Shown piece after piece: positions 1 to 7,243 of a DNA stretch of 11,483 nucleotides (position 1 is the first letter of the stretch; each line of letters begins with the position of its first letter). Location: assembly GCA_945492935.1 (NCBI GenBank), contig CALYVE010000026.1, positions 1-11,483 on the forward strand. Direction: 5' to 3'. This stretch comes from an uncultured Lachnospiraceae bacterium (lineage in GTDB: Bacteria > Bacillota > Clostridia > Lachnospirales > Lachnospiraceae). The notes beneath the pieces are model-generated. The model made no database searches, was not told the origin of the DNA, and was given only the letters and a program-made list of their open reading frames with translations. The position numbers and the translations under genes are program-made.

Positions 1-569
1 GACCACTCTTGTTTCTTGGGTATATTTCTGAATTTTCTTTCTCCATACCCACGACCACTCTTGTTTCTTGGGCATATTCTCCATTTCACCTCCTCCATAC
101 CCACGACCGCTTCTGTTTCTTGGGTATATTTCTGAATTTTCTTTCTCCATACCCACGACCACTCTTGCTTCTTGGGCATATTTCTGAATTTTCCTTCTCC
201 ATGCCCACGACCACTCTTGTTTCTTGGGTATATTTCTGAATTTTCTTTCTCCATACCCACGACACTTCTGTTTCTTGGGTATATTTCTGAATTTTCCTCC
301 TCCATACCCACGACCACTCTTGCTTCTTGGGCATATTTCTGAATTTTCCTCCTCCATGCCCACGACGTTTCTGTTTCTTGGGCATATTTCTGAATTTTCC
401 TTCTCCATACCCACTACCACTCTTGCTTTCTGGGTATATTTCTGAATTTTCCTTCTCCATACCCACGACGCTTCTGTTTCTTGGGTATATTTCTGAATTT
501 TCCTTCTCCATGTCACGACCACTCTTGTTTCTTGGGCATATTTCTCCAATCAACCTCCTCCATTCCCAC
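1..569. repeat. 52-bp tandem repeat array (11 units, continues past the left edge)
   Basis: Eleven head-to-tail units begin at 1, 53, 105, 157, 209, 261, 312, 364, 415, 467 and 517. They are 52 bp except three shorter ones (51, 51 and 50 bp, starting at 261, 364 and 467) and a 53-bp last unit. A degenerate twelfth start lies at 570. Each unit carries a TTTCTTGGGYATAT core, then TTCTGAATTTTC, then CTCCATRCCCACGACC. The spacer after GACC alternates between two forms (ACTCTTG and an RCTTCTG type), giving a 103-bp higher-order period from 261 to 569. Units at 53 and 517 share a divergent middle with CACCTCCTCC or AACCTCCTCC in place of the GAATTTTC part. Within units GGGYAT and ATRCCC form an inverted repeat. 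Because 52 is not a multiple of three, the reading frame rotates from unit to unit and several frames stay open on both strands, so ORFs here are weak evidence of coding. No unique spacers are present. Confidence 0.95.
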
Positions 570-595
570 GACCACTGCCTCATCCACTCCCCCAT
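86..595 (-). CDS. Doubtful repeat-encoded ORF, in frame behind comEC
   Basis: An open frame of 169 codons covers most of the 52-bp array. The translation cycles through three unrelated motifs (MEKENSEIYPRNKS-like, GEGKFRNMPKKQ-like and WVWRRKIQKYTQET-like), because each unit shifts the frame by one base. It starts with ATG only two bases after a GGAGG, which is closer than optimal. It lies in the same frame as comEC, separated from the comEC TAA by four sense codons. I recognise no protein family, signal peptide or membrane segment. It could be a translated repeat protein, a C-terminal tail that comEC lost through a stop codon, or simply an open frame forced by the repeat. I consider the last most likely. 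Confidence 0.2.
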   Translation of the reverse strand: MGEWMRQWSWEWRRLIGEICPRNKSGRDMEKENSEIYPRNRSVVGMEKENSEIYPESKSGSGYGEGKFRNMPKKQKRRGHGGGKFRNMPKKQEWSWVWRRKIQKYTQETEVSWVWRKKIQKYTQETRVVVGMEKENSEICPRSKSGRGYGERKFRNIPKKQKRSWVWRR

Positions 596-607
596 TTCCT
601 CCTGTTG

Positions 608-3600
608 TTAATTTCCTTGTATCATTATTGCGCCGAGCTCATCCGTCCTATATATGAACGTTCCCTCCGCATTAAGCCTATCCAAGATTTCCTTATGCGG
701 ATGCCCATAGAAGTTATTACGCCCGCACGAAATAACAGCAACATCAAAACGCCAATATAAGTCTTCCACATACGAATATTTTGATCCATGATGTGGGACT
801 TTTAATATTGTTTGTTTCTGTCTGTTTTGCATGAATTTATCTCGCAAAGCTTCAGCTATCTGTATCATTTCTTCAGTGCCTGCGTCCCCTGTAAAAAGTG
901 CAAATAAATTTTTTGATTCATATGTAAAACAAAGCGAATTATCATTCCTTCCAACAGTCTTTCCAACAGTCTTTTCCTCAGTCTTTCCCTCAGTCTTTCC
1001 CACAGTCTTTCCAACAGTCCTTCCAACAGTCTTTCCAACAGTCTTTTCCTCAGTCTTTCCCACAGTCTTTTTCTCAGTCTTTTCCTCAGTCTTTTCCACA
1101 GTCTTTCCAACAGTCTTTCCAACAGTCTTTCCAACAGTCTTTTTCTCAGTCTTTTCCTCAGTCTTTTCCTCAGTCCTTCCCACAGTCTTTCCAACAGTCT
1201 TTTCCTCAGTCTTTTCCTCAGTCTTTCCAACAGTCTTTCCAACAGCCTTATCATCTGCAATGACATCTCTTCCGGAAATACTTCCGTAATTTTCTCCGGA
1301 ATCCGATAGCTTCGTCTTTGCGGGACCCACACATGTAATTTCGAAATCAGATGTGCCAACAAGCTTGTTTCCTTGTTCCATATAGAGAATTTCGATGTTT
1401 CGATCCGTGGCCTTCGACAGAAGCATCTGCATGTTTTCATCCTGAATCGCGGCCTTCGCAACAACAATATAATCAATGTCAATCTGCGATAATTCACCAG
1501 CTTCCAGTATAGCTTCAAGACCGCTTATATGATCCTTGTCCGCATGACTGATAAACCAATAATTTATATGGTGCATTGACTTCGCTTTGATTGCCGGCAT
1601 CAAAATGTTTTCGCCAAGCTTGTCTATAGATGAAGAACCGCCATCCACGACAATATTGCATCCGCCGTCCGTTCTGATTAAAATGCCATCTCCCTGCCCA
1701 ACCGCCAAAAAGACAATTTCTTCTTTTAGCATACCTTTGCGAATAAAGATCAAGGTGCTTCCGGAAAATACAAAATAAAAGATGCAAAAAACAAACAACA
1801 ACCGACGATAGTTTTGCCTGCTGAGCCATTTGTAAGTAAGCTTATGAATGCTTTTGCAAACCATTTCCCGAAAAGATTTCGATAACACGCCAAGCAAACC
1901 TGCAACAAAAACAAAATAAATAACGATTTCCGGAATTGTTATTTTTCCGGTTTGTATTGATGCGATTGGCAGCTGAATTACGAATCTGCAAATAGCTTGA
2001 ATCAGGGTTAGACATCGTCCACCCATTTGTAATAAGACACCCGCAAACGGAACGTGAAGGCACGCAAACAACAACCCTAAAAGTCCCAAAATCACAATAA
2101 TTGTCATAAACGGTACAACGAATAAATTAATCAAAATGGAATATGTACTGACTGAATAATAGACACGCGCCACGATAGGTGCGGTAAATATAAACAAGAA
2201 GGTGCCTGTAATCAGCGCCTGAATGAATTTTAAGAATAATCCCTGCCTGAGACTTTTTATTATCGAATTTCCACAAGAATTCTGCGGTCCGCCGCGGTAT
2301 TTCTGCTTATAATATTTCATAAACGCACGGTTATACACCTGACCGATTGCAATGCCAACAACCGCAAAGAAGCCAAGACAAACGCCACTGTCAAGCAGCA
2401 AATATGGGTTTGTTATGCTCATGGCAAGCAACGCAATCGATGCGCTTGTGAGCAAGTCAACCTTTCGTCCAAGCAATTCTCCGAGGAAAACAAGTCCAAG
2501 CATAATCGCCGCGCGAACAGCTGAAAAAGACCATCCTGTAAGTGTACCATACAAAAACACAAGTACCCCTGCGCATGGACAAGCGATTATAAAATGTATT
2601 CCACACCGCCGTAATAATTTGTACCATGTCATTGCAATAAGAGAAATATGAAGCGCTGAAATTGCCAGAATATGCGATATACCTGCACATTCAAACAATC
2701 GTCTTGTATTCTTTGATAGTTCTGATTTGTCACCAAGCAAAATGCCGCAATAAAATGCTGCTGTTTCCTCATCTGCATAACTGTGAAGATAAGATTTTAA
2801 ATATGCACGAGCATCCATAAGCTGTTGCCTCATACTATAATTTCTTTGAGCAATCTGTAACTTTTCCGCATATATCTTGTAACGGATTCTTCTTGACAAA
2901 TAATATTTTTGCATGTCAAATTGTCCCGGATTTTCAGCAGCTTCGATCAATGAAATGGTGCCTGTCACAATAATACAATCACCAATTTTATATGTATTCT
3001 GCACACATGCCTCACCTTGCATTCCTGCTGTTTCCGACACATCTGCCTCACCTTGCATTCCTGCTGGTTCCGACACATCTGCCCCACCTTGCATTCCTGA
3101 TGTTTCCGACACACATGCCCCACCTTGCATTCTTGCTGTTTCCGTTTTTTCCGTTATATTCACAGTAACATATGGTCCAAGCGATTTTGTTTCTGCCACT
3201 TCCGCCGTCAGGCTACATTCCAAAACCTTCACCGTCAAAACTGTCATATCAGAAGATACTGATATATTTTTGACCTTTCCGTAAACTGTCACTTGTGTTT
3301 TCTCCGGCAATTCCGGCATCATATAAGATAAATCACATCCGAATGAGGCCTTCTGCTTCTGCGCGTACGAATAATAATGATAATTTCCACTTCGAAATGC
3401 ACTAAACAAACACCCCACCGGCAGCAAAAATGTCAAAATGCCGGCATAGAAAAATGTCAAAACACCGACACGCAAAAAACACCTGCATTTAACTTGAAGC
3501 TTTCGCCCGAGCATAAGGCAGATTCCTGCAACGCAAAGAAGCATAGCGACTGCTATGCCTAATTGCTTCCATGTTCGAACAAATAGTCCTGCCACCTCTC

Positions 3601-3643
3601 CAAGTGCAAACATGACAACTGCCCAGAACACCGGTCTTTTCAT
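608..3643 (-). CDS. comEC: ComEC/Rec2 DNA-uptake channel protein with two internal repeat expansions
   Basis: Polytopic membrane protein that, in naturally competent bacteria, forms the channel carrying single-stranded DNA into the cytoplasm. Its C-terminal metallo-beta-lactamase domain is thought to degrade the second strand. Visible in order: N-terminal membrane segments (about residues 5-85), a soluble DUF4131-like domain (about 90-250), the Competence membrane domain with many hydrophobic helices (about 285-620), and a beta-lactamase-fold domain from about 640. The metal-site motifs look intact: VGQGDGILI, SHADKDH, FTGDAG, VPHHGS and GHPH near the end. The length of 1011 residues exceeds the usual roughly 750-800, mainly because of twenty-five 4-residue repeats inside the lactamase domain and four 12-residue repeats in the N-terminal soluble domain. 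ATG start with GGAG five bases upstream. It follows the GerMN lipoprotein gene by 18 bp, so the two are probably cotranscribed. Family assignment is secure. Whether this strain takes up DNA is not shown. Confidence 0.95.
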   Translation of the reverse strand: MKRPVFWAVVMFALGEVAGLFVRTWKQLGIAVAMLLCVAGICLMLGRKLQVKCRCFLRVGVLTFFYAGILTFLLPVGCLFSAFRSGNYHYYSYAQKQKASFGCDLSYMMPELPEKTQVTVYGKVKNISVSSDMTVLTVKVLECSLTAEVAETKSLGPYVTVNITEKTETARMQGGACVSETSGMQGGADVSEPAGMQGEADVSETAGMQGEACVQNTYKIGDCIIVTGTISLIEAAENPGQFDMQKYYLSRRIRYKIYAEKLQIAQRNYSMRQQLMDARAYLKSYLHSYADEETAAFYCGILLGDKSELSKNTRRLFECAGISHILAISALHISLIAMTWYKLLRRCGIHFIIACPCAGVLVFLYGTLTGWSFSAVRAAIMLGLVFLGELLGRKVDLLTSASIALLAMSITNPYLLLDSGVCLGFFAVVGIAIGQVYNRAFMKYYKQKYRGGPQNSCGNSIIKSLRQGLFLKFIQALITGTFLFIFTAPIVARVYYSVSTYSILINLFVVPFMTIIVILGLLGLLFACLHVPFAGVLLQMGGRCLTLIQAICRFVIQLPIASIQTGKITIPEIVIYFVFVAGLLGVLSKSFREMVCKSIHKLTYKWLSRQNYRRLLFVFCIFYFVFSGSTLIFIRKGMLKEEIVFLAVGQGDGILIRTDGGCNIVVDGGSSSIDKLGENILMPAIKAKSMHHINYWFISHADKDHISGLEAILEAGELSQIDIDYIVVAKAAIQDENMQMLLSKATDRNIEILYMEQGNKLVGTSDFEITCVGPAKTKLSDSGENYGSISGRDVIADDKAVGKTVGKTEEKTEEKTVGKTVGRTEEKTEEKTEKKTVGKTVGKTVGKTVEKTEEKTEKKTVGKTEEKTVGKTVGRTVGKTVGKTEGKTEEKTVGKTVGRNDNSLCFTYESKNLFALFTGDAGTEEMIQIAEALRDKFMQNRQKQTILKVPHHGSKYSYVEDLYWRFDVAVISCGRNNFYGHPHKEILDRLNAEGTFIYRTDELGAIMIQGN
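944..1243 (-). repeat. 12-bp in-frame tandem repeat (25 units) inside comEC
   Basis: Exactly 300 bp made of twenty-five 12-bp units encoding tetrapeptides such as VGKT, EEKT, EKKT and VGRT. K (sometimes R) and T are nearly fixed at the third and fourth positions. It sits in the beta-lactamase domain, between the GPAKTK stretch that follows the SHADKDH part and the NDNSLCF strand that precedes FTGDAG, so it expands a surface loop without touching the metal motifs. The period keeps the frame under gain or loss of units. Frames on both strands stay open across it, which produces spurious ORFs. Confidence 0.97.
2999..3142 (-). repeat. 36-bp in-frame tandem repeat (4 units) inside comEC
   Basis: Four 36-bp units (144 bp) encode the 12-residue motif ETAGMQGGADVS with small variations (ETAR, ETSG, EPAG, ETAG; GGAC, GGAD, GEAD, GEAC). 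The array interrupts the soluble N-terminal domain of ComEC between the VTVNITEK strand and YKIGDCIIVTG, again at a likely loop. Its sequence is unrelated to the 12-bp array near the other end of the gene. Confidence 0.95.
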
Positions 3644-3661
3644 TTTGTCTCCAATCTTGAA

Positions 3662-4546
3662 TTATTTGACGATTGTCCCGTCGAAAGAAAGTGCTTTGTT
3701 CATATCATCAAAGCCATGATAATTAGAAATTGGTTCCCCATTCACCAGAATGTAGAGTGCGTCAATACCATTGATTTCTGTGATAGAATTGACAAGTGAA
3801 TAAATGATCAATTTGCCCTCTGTCGACGGAAAGCCTTCCATAAATGTTTTTCCAAAGTCGATATAGCATACGCCGCTAGAGCAATAAATTGTATTCACTG
3901 TCGTATTCGAAGGAATAACACCGCGTGAAGCAAGAACACTCACAATCTGCTCCTCAATCGTTTTATCCTTCTCCTGTCGCACCTTCACAGTTCCACGTGC
4001 CAGTGCGTTTCCTTCCTTGTTTGGATAATAAATCGTAAGCTGACGAATATTAACATGTTCATCCTCATTCCCATAAAAATAAAAGGAATCACGTGTAAAT
4101 GTATTCTCCATAATCACTTCTTCATTTTCGGCCAAAATACGAATCGTAATGTTCTGCAGGTCAGAAAGCTGAAACAGTGTCTGGCATAAGGCTCCATTTG
4201 CAAGGAGGCTCGTCTTTGTATCCGGAATCTGCTTCGCAAAGAAGTCAAGGGAAAGATTATTGTCTACATCTAACATATAGGTGTGGTATACTACAGAATC
4301 ATATTCGGATCCATATGGAACTGCCGTAAATGCTGCCATAGTCTCCTCGACTGCTGCTGAAAGTGAATCCGGTTGTTTCACCTGATACAGTTCATCATCT
4401 GCAATAATCCCATTTGGGCCCGGACGATAAATTGTTATTTGGTTGTCATTTGGTGTTTCTATTATTGCAATCTGCTCCGTCTTTTTGCCACATGCACAGA
4501 GCATTATAAGGATGCAAAAAATAGAAATCATGAAATATTTTTTCAT
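3662..4546 (-). CDS. Lipoprotein with tandem GerMN domains
   Basis: Predicted exported lipoprotein of 294 residues. The N-terminus is a short basic-hydrophobic signal ending in a lipobox LCAC with the lipidated Cys at residue 19. The remainder looks like two GerMN-type domains, roughly residues 60-140 and 168-285. The second shows the typical pattern of strand, IEEQIVSVLASRG helix, VCYIDFGKTFMEG and the LVNSITEINGIDALYILVNG segment. GerMN domains occur in the spore germination/sporulation protein GerM and in other envelope lipoproteins; the molecular role is poorly defined. I start at ATG 4546 because GGAG lies eight bases upstream and the lipoprotein signal begins there; the frame stays open 19 codons further upstream without a comparable site. 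It lies 81 bp behind the kinase gene and 18 bp ahead of comEC. A possible weak internal promoter precedes it. Family assignment is good, function unknown. Confidence 0.85.
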   Translation of the reverse strand: MKKYFMISIFCILIMLCACGKKTEQIAIIETPNDNQITIYRPGPNGIIADDELYQVKQPDSLSAAVEETMAAFTAVPYGSEYDSVVYHTYMLDVDNNLSLDFFAKQIPDTKTSLLANGALCQTLFQLSDLQNITIRILAENEEVIMENTFTRDSFYFYGNEDEHVNIRQLTIYYPNKEGNALARGTVKVRQEKDKTIEEQIVSVLASRGVIPSNTTVNTIYCSSGVCYIDFGKTFMEGFPSTEGKLIIYSLVNSITEINGIDALYILVNGEPISNYHGFDDMNKALSFDGTIVK

Positions 4547-4571
4547 GTCATTTTCTCCATATATACCTGCA

Positions 4572-4600
4572 AATAAACAGTTTTCCTTCGGCTGTATCAA
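4572..4600 (-). promoter_or_regulatory. Weak candidate promoter for the GerMN gene and comEC
   Basis: On the minus strand TTGATA (4600-4595) and TTTATT (4577-4572) are separated by 17 bp, giving a start near 4565 and a leader of about 20 bases before the GerMN ATG. The -10 is poor, and readthrough from the kinase gene is an equally good explanation of expression. Confidence 0.25.
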
Positions 4601-4627
4601 CAAAGGTTTTTGACTACCAAATCCGAA

Positions 4628-6064
4628 TTATAACTGCCCCTCGTCATCTTGCTTCAAAGGAATCTTAATTGTAAAGGTTGTTCCTTCACCATACTCACTA
4701 TAAAGCTTGATTGTACCACGATGCATAAGAATAACATTTTTTGTGATGGCAAGTCCAAGTCCTGTACCACCTGTATCACGGCTGCGGGCCTTATCCACAC
4801 GATAAAATCGTTCAAAAACCTGGTCCTTGCAGTCCTCAGGAATACCTACGCCGGAATCTGCAACCTTGATGTGGAAATTTTTGTGGTCAGCATTCAAGGT
4901 TATCTTAACCCAGCCATTGTCAATATTGTACTTCACCGCATTTTCGATAATATTTGTGAGGGCGAGAGACAGCTTTACCTCGTCAACCTCAGCAAGGACA
5001 TCACGATATTTCTCATAAGAAATTGTGATGCTACGGCTTGCAGCAATCGGCGTCACACGCTTTATTATTATCTCGAGAAGTGCATCTATATCAACTTCTG
5101 TTATGTTCATTTCGGCGGTCTTTTTGTCCATCTTTACAAGTGTCAGAAGGTCTGTAATAATCTGGCTTTCTCGATCAATTTCTTCAACGATGTCTTTCAT
5201 AAATTCCTTGTACATCGGAAGATCAGCCTCCTCATTTTGGACAAGGGAATCCGCAAGCACCTTCATGGAAGTAATCGGTGTTTTTAACTCATGTGAGACA
5301 TTGGAAACAAATTCCTGTCTTGTAGAGTCAAGCACCATCAATCGTGTTATCGTCTCGTTATAATTCTCCGTAATTGCACGAACCTCCTGAAATCCGCGAA
5401 CCGGTATTTTGTCATTCAAGTGACCGTCTTTTGCAAATTCCATTCGCTTATTCACCTGATTGATGCCGCGCACACTTCCTTTTCCGAAGAAATAAGCATG
5501 CACACCACAGAACAAAATCAAAAGGGCACAAACGAGTATGTTATCCCATGACCAAAACGTTGTAACCGAACGCATATCCTGTAACGATGCCTGGACAATA
5601 ATGACACCATACACCGCGCTATCACCAATGGGATAGTATTCATAGTAATATCCATCCTCCGTCACAACAACCTCTGATTTGCTGCCTGTCATGACAGAAA
5701 TCACATCTTCCTGAATAATGTATGCGTTTTCGTTTGCATATTCTGTATCGCAAACAATCTGATAATTCTCATCAATAATCATGACACGCCCTTTGTAGTG
5801 CAGTGCCATATCATCAAGTCCGGCGCGTACATTTGCACCGTAATTCGAATGAATTCCGGTTTGTTTCAAACGCTCCGCAATCGTTCTGCACTCCGCATGA
5901 ATGTTCTTCTGAAGTGCTTCAACATAATGCTTATATTGCAATTTGCTCGTAATAAATGCATACAAAAACAAGACAATTACAATCGTAACAATATACACAA
6001 CCGTAACGTAAGAACGCAAGCTGATTCGAAATCCATTTTTAGTTTTGATTTTCTTTTCTTTCAA
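4628..6064 (-). CDS. Membrane sensor histidine kinase (PhoR/WalK-like)
   Basis: Two-component kinase of 478 residues. Visible in order: membrane segment about 18-40, an extracytoplasmic sensor domain about 41-172, a second membrane segment about 173-193, a HAMP-like linker about 194-245, the dimerisation and phosphoacceptor helix with FVSNVSHELKTP (His258), and an ATPase domain. The ATPase domain has an N box around Asn375 (NIIENAVKYN), a G1 box DSGVGIP at 403-409, an F box FERFYR near 417 and a G2 box GGTGLGL at 432-438. All catalytic boxes are intact. The ligand is not deducible. Translation starts at a TTG with GGAG eight bases upstream; no ATG in this frame lies upstream with a better site. 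The likely partner regulator is not adjacent: it lies 1.2 kb upstream on the same strand, with add inserted in opposite orientation. The kinase has its own promoter at 6097-6125. The GerMN lipoprotein gene and comEC follow. Confidence 0.93.
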   Translation of the reverse strand: MKEKKIKTKNGFRISLRSYVTVVYIVTIVIVLFLYAFITSKLQYKHYVEALQKNIHAECRTIAERLKQTGIHSNYGANVRAGLDDMALHYKGRVMIIDENYQIVCDTEYANENAYIIQEDVISVMTGSKSEVVVTEDGYYYEYYPIGDSAVYGVIIVQASLQDMRSVTTFWSWDNILVCALLILFCGVHAYFFGKGSVRGINQVNKRMEFAKDGHLNDKIPVRGFQEVRAITENYNETITRLMVLDSTRQEFVSNVSHELKTPITSMKVLADSLVQNEEADLPMYKEFMKDIVEEIDRESQIITDLLTLVKMDKKTAEMNITEVDIDALLEIIIKRVTPIAASRSITISYEKYRDVLAEVDEVKLSLALTNIIENAVKYNIDNGWVKITLNADHKNFHIKVADSGVGIPEDCKDQVFERFYRVDKARSRDTGGTGLGLAITKNVILMHRGTIKLYSEYGEGTTFTIKIPLKQDDEGQL

Positions 6065-6096
6065 ATCAATATCTCCATTCTGTTTTTAGCCTATAT

Positions 6097-6125
6097 ATCA
6101 TACCACACCCAATCTTTCGCTTCAA
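6097..6125 (-). promoter_or_regulatory. Promoter of the histidine kinase gene
   Basis: On the minus strand TTGAAG (6125-6120) and TATGAT (6102-6097) are separated by exactly 17 bp, with a TG element upstream of the -10. Transcription would start near 6090, about 25 bases before the TTG start. The -35 overlaps the first base pairs of a heptad repeat array, which suggests regulation. Confidence 0.6.
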
Positions 6126-6172
6126 TATCACATATCAAATATCACATGTCAAATATCAAATATCGCATGTCA
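6124..6172. repeat. Seven tandem 7-bp heptads between divergent promoters
   Basis: Exactly 49 bp that read on the minus strand as seven consecutive heptads of the form TGAYATK (TGACATG, CGATATT, TGATATT, TGACATG, TGATATT, TGATATG, TGATATT). Seen on the plus strand this is AATATCACATGTCA three times with one half unit. It abuts and slightly overlaps the kinase -35 and ends about 36 bp before the add -10. Direct repeats at such a position suit a transcription factor that binds in tandem, but the protein is unknown. Confidence 0.7.
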
Positions 6173-6205
6173 GGATTATAAAGCTATACCTAGATTCTAA
6201 AGATG

Positions 6206-6214
6206 TGTTATACT
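6206..6214 (+). promoter_or_regulatory. Extended -10 element for add
   Basis: TGTTATACT matches an extended -10 (TG, one base, then TATACT at 6209-6214). No good -35 is visible, which is tolerated with extended -10 elements. The start would be near 6221, giving a leader of about 33 bases and ruling out the upstream ATG at 6203. Confidence 0.45.
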
Positions 6215-6253
6215 GTTTTTACAAGTATTGATTTCGAAACGGAGGGCAAGCCT

Positions 6254-7243
6254 ATGGATTATTCTGCAATCTCAAATTTACCGAAAATCGATTTACATTG
6301 TCATATCGACGGTTCTTTATCGCCTTTCTTTGTAAAGGAAACCCTGCATCTTAAGGACCACCCTGACGTCGTAGCGCAATGCCTCCGTGCACCCGAAGAC
6401 TGTCAAAGTCTGACCGAATACTTAAAATGCTTTGATCTTCCAATTAAATGTCTTCAGACCGCCGATGCAATCACAGATGGTATATTAAATATTCTGGAAG
6501 CATGCGCGAACGAAAATATCGTTTATGTTGAGCTTCGTTTTGCACCAACCTTCAGTCTGAACGCCAATCTCTCATATCGTGATATTTTTGAATCCGCGAT
6601 CAAAGGCTGTAAGTTAGGACGTGTTCGTTACGGAATAGAGAGTAACATCATCGCTTGTGCAATGCGTCATTTACCAATCGAAACGAATATGGCTATGCTA
6701 CACGCAATGGCAGATTATGTAAACTACGGTATCTGTGCTCTTGATTTGGCAGGCGATGAAAATCTGTTTGCAAACATACAGTTCGCAGACTTATTCAAAG
6801 AAGCAAAACGCTTTGGTATTCCTTTTACAATTCATTCCGGTGAATGTGGAAGTGTAGAAAATGTCAGACTTGCGCTTGAATTTGGTGCTCGACGCGTCGG
6901 ACATGGAATTGCCCTTTTTAAGGATGCTGCACTTATGGAAGCATGCAAAAGCAATCGTTTAGGTCTTGAGCTTTGTCCAACCTCAAACTACCAGACACAC
7001 GCAATAACGCATGATACTGTCTATCCGCTTCGTGCATTTCTTGACTATGGATTACTTGCAACCGTAAATACAGATAATCGAACCGTTAGCAACACAACAA
7101 TGACAAAGGAGCTTATGCTTGTTTGTGACAGTCTTGAAATTATGGAAAAAGAAATCTCCACACTATATCGCAATAGCGTAGAGATTTCTTTTGCTGATGA
7201 TACAATTAAGCATCGGTTATTGGAAGCTTATTCGTGGAAATAA
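6254..7243 (+). CDS. add: Adenosine deaminase
   Basis: Zinc enzyme of the amidohydrolase superfamily that converts adenosine and deoxyadenosine to inosine and deoxyinosine in purine salvage; cytoplasmic. The 329 residues contain the family signatures in order: KIDLHCHIDGS (zinc ligands His15 and His17), TIHSGE (His194 ligand, catalytic Glu197), RVGHG (His217), LCPTSN (about 240-245) and VNTDNR (zinc ligand Asp274). The residue after Asp274 is Asn, where the E. coli enzyme has Asp; I believe this NTDNR form also occurs in other Gram-positive members. I chose ATG 6254, with GGAGG eight bases upstream, over ATG 6203, which has no ribosome site and precedes the predicted -10. It is the only gene here on the plus strand and sits between the response regulator and the kinase. 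Its last 16 bases overlap the 3' end of the regulator gene. Confidence 0.93.
   Translation: MDYSAISNLPKIDLHCHIDGSLSPFFVKETLHLKDHPDVVAQCLRAPEDCQSLTEYLKCFDLPIKCLQTADAITDGILNILEACANENIVYVELRFAPTFSLNANLSYRDIFESAIKGCKLGRVRYGIESNIIACAMRHLPIETNMAMLHAMADYVNYGICALDLAGDENLFANIQFADLFKEAKRFGIPFTIHSGECGSVENVRLALEFGARRVGHGIALFKDAALMEACKSNRLGLELCPTSNYQTHAITHDTVYPLRAFLDYGLLATVNTDNRTVSNTTMTKELMLVCDSLEIMEKEISTLYRNSVEISFADDTIKHRLLEAYSWK

Noticed and set aside
1..569. CRISPR array
   Set aside because: The period is 52 bp but the whole unit is repeated; there are no unique spacers alternating with a constant repeat, and no cas genes are present.
9..611. Plus-strand ORFs of 73-94 codons in the 52-bp array
   Set aside because: They arise because the repeat lacks stops in several frames. 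They overlap each other, have no ribosome sites and match no known protein.
831..1518. Overlapping ORFs of 152 codons (plus) and 217 codons (minus, another frame) across the comEC 12-bp repeats
   Set aside because: A 12-bp period keeps every frame open if one unit is open. The comEC frame carries conserved motifs on both sides, so these are shadows.
4559..4627. Terminator between the kinase and GerMN genes
   Set aside because: Only a weak ACAG/CTGT pairing is present, without a GC-rich stem or a U tract on the minus strand.
4649..5287. 212-codon plus-strand ORF antisense to the kinase
   Set aside because: It mirrors conserved kinase coding sequence, has no ribosome site or recognisable domain, and its composition is that of a reverse complement.
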